Source: SAT2750 sp964476375 (GTDB lineage: Bacteria; Planctomycetota; Planctomycetia; Pirellulales; Pirellulaceae). Taken from it: 7,112 nucleotides of DNA. Positions within the stretch are counted from its first letter, which is position 1, and every line of letters begins with the position of its first letter. The position numbers and the translations under genes are program-made. The stretch covers positions 1-7,112 of the forward strand of contig CAYYZW010000008.1 in assembly GCA_964476375.1 (NCBI GenBank). Direction: 5' to 3'. This document shows positions 6,715 through 7,112 of this stretch, in pieces. The notes under the pieces were generated by a model, which ran no database searches, was not told the origin of the DNA, and saw nothing but the letters and a program-made list of their open reading frames with translations.

Positions 6715-6889
6715 CGGGTATTGTGCCTTGTAATTTTCCCCAGGCATTTGTTGTTTCGACCGGATCGAACACCTGCGGATTTCCATTGATGACATTGTCA
6801 TCAAGCATGTTTTTTACGTGCTGGGTTGTCCATGGACCTTCCAGTCGCTCTCCTGCAAATCCCGTAATGTTGACATGCGAATTATTCAT
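6677..6889 (-). CDS. Small unrecognised protein with VNIxGFAGxRxEGP motif
   Basis: A 70-residue protein starting MNNSH and then VNITGFAGERLEGP (residues 6-19), matching the 44-residue protein at 3571-3705 in sequence and in distance from Met. A second shared block is V33-I-N-G-N-P38. The rest is hydrophilic and Asp/Asn-rich (KNMLDDNVINGN, IPDDDIVQ), ending in a basic tail QRRAKTP. No signal peptide, membrane segment or cysteine is present, so it is probably cytoplasmic. ATG 6889 has only a weak upstream AGG (13 bases away). The stop sits in the context CCT TGA C inside the next gene, which continues in the +1 frame. I do not recognise the family. It may be a separate gene, or the 5' part of one 130-residue membrane-anchored protein read through a frameshift. 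Confidence 0.6.
   Translation of the reverse strand: MNNSHVNITGFAGERLEGPWTTQHVKNMLDDNVINGNPQVFDPVETTNAWGKLQGTIPDDDIVQRRAKTP
6833..6874 (-). repeat. Protein-level repeat unit, copy 2 (14 codons)
   Basis: Partner of 3586-3627. It encodes VNITGFAGERLEGP. Thirteen of the 42 bases differ from the plus-strand copy, and nearly all differences are at third codon positions. Confidence 0.7.
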
Positions 6890-6913
6890 CGGTTAGTAAA
6901 AACCTATTCGTGT

Positions 6914-6926
6914 CACGGCAGCCGTG
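6914..6926. repeat. 13-base palindrome CACGGC-A-GCCGTG, possible operator
   Basis: Perfect 6-bp arms surround a single central base. It lies 25 bases upstream of the minus-strand start at 6889 and 38 bases upstream of the possible plus-strand start at 6964. The one-base centre makes it unlikely as an RNA hairpin and more like a dimeric regulator site. Confidence 0.35.
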
Positions 6927-6963
6927 TATTCGCTCGTGAAAGAGGTGGGCACCCGCAGGCAAC

Positions 6964-7053
6964 ATGATTGGATTCGTCAATTTATTGTGTTTCGCCTTAC
7001 CGGTCTTTGTGGTCGTTATGCCGTTGTGCGCATTCTATTTTCGCTTGAATTGA
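6964..7053 (+). CDS. Possible small hydrophobic peptide (29 residues)
   Basis: ATG 6964 opens a 29-codon frame ending at TGA 7051-7053. Its product (MIGFVNLLCFALPVFVVVMP, then LCAFYFRLN) would be almost entirely one transmembrane helix with a single Arg near the C-terminus. AGAGGTGG at 6941-6948 is rather far upstream and CAGG at 6956-6959 is close, so initiation support is modest. It is divergent from the minus-strand gene at 6889. Membrane micropeptides and small toxins can look like this, but a chance frame in a T-rich stretch is equally possible. Confidence 0.25.
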   Translation: MIGFVNLLCFALPVFVVVMPLCAFYFRLN

Positions 7054-7059
7054 TCCATT

Positions 7060-7065
7060 TATAAT
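7060..7065 (+). promoter_or_regulatory. TATAAT -10-like box at the right edge
   Basis: A perfect TATAAT hexamer with no clear -35 at 15-18 bases (best are T-rich hexamers in 7036-7043). A purine-rich GGGGGAG follows at 7076-7082, but no ATG or GTG follows it before the window ends. It may serve a gene beyond the right edge. Confidence 0.25.
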
Positions 7066-7112
7066 TGCCTTGTCGGGGGAGCAGGCAGTCCTCGTTCCAT
7101 TCCGGAACCTTC

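Overview
The window looks like a chromosomal stretch from a moderately GC-rich bacterium, most likely of the Planctomycetota/Verrucomicrobiota (PVC) group or a lineage with similar gene content. The main reason is a full-length PVC-type dehydrogenase with a Pirellula/Verrucomicrobium-type C-terminal cytochrome c domain, a design concentrated in those phyla. There are no rRNA or tRNA genes, CRISPR arrays, insertion sequences or phage genes that I can see.

Layout. At the left edge (1-58, minus) lies the N-terminus of a membrane or exported protein, behind a consensus extended -10 promoter at 99-107. After a gap of about 310 bases comes a plus-strand group: the large exported PVC-type dehydrogenase/cytochrome c protein (370-3438), a 44-residue peptide gene (3571-3705) and a DUF2237 gene (3702-4088). 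The last two are joined by an ATGA overlap and have their own candidate promoter at 3497-3526. Convergent to this group is a periplasmic PQQ-dependent dehydrogenase with an inserted cytochrome c domain (4188-6245, minus), with two small hairpins between the converging 3' ends. Upstream of the PQQ gene are a 9-bp inverted repeat, a G-quadruplex-type motif and two overlapping small minus-strand genes (6677-6889 and 6496-6714), the second encoding a probable tail-anchored membrane protein. The right edge has a possible 29-residue hydrophobic peptide gene and a TATAAT box.

How the genes may work together. Both large proteins are exported beta-propeller oxidoreductases with one covalent c-type heme each, so both could pass electrons from extracytoplasmic carbohydrate or alcohol oxidation into a respiratory chain. 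The DUF2237 protein and the small proteins have no known function.

The most unusual observation is that two short, otherwise unrecognised genes on opposite strands, about 3.2 kb apart and on either side of the PQQ gene, share an N-terminal 14-residue motif, VNI[AT]GFAG[DE]R[IL]EGP. It starts exactly five residues after the initiator Met in both, and a second match, V[VI][SN]G[DN]P, follows at nearly the same distance. Most codon differences in the motif are synonymous, so it appears conserved as protein. I do not recognise this family.
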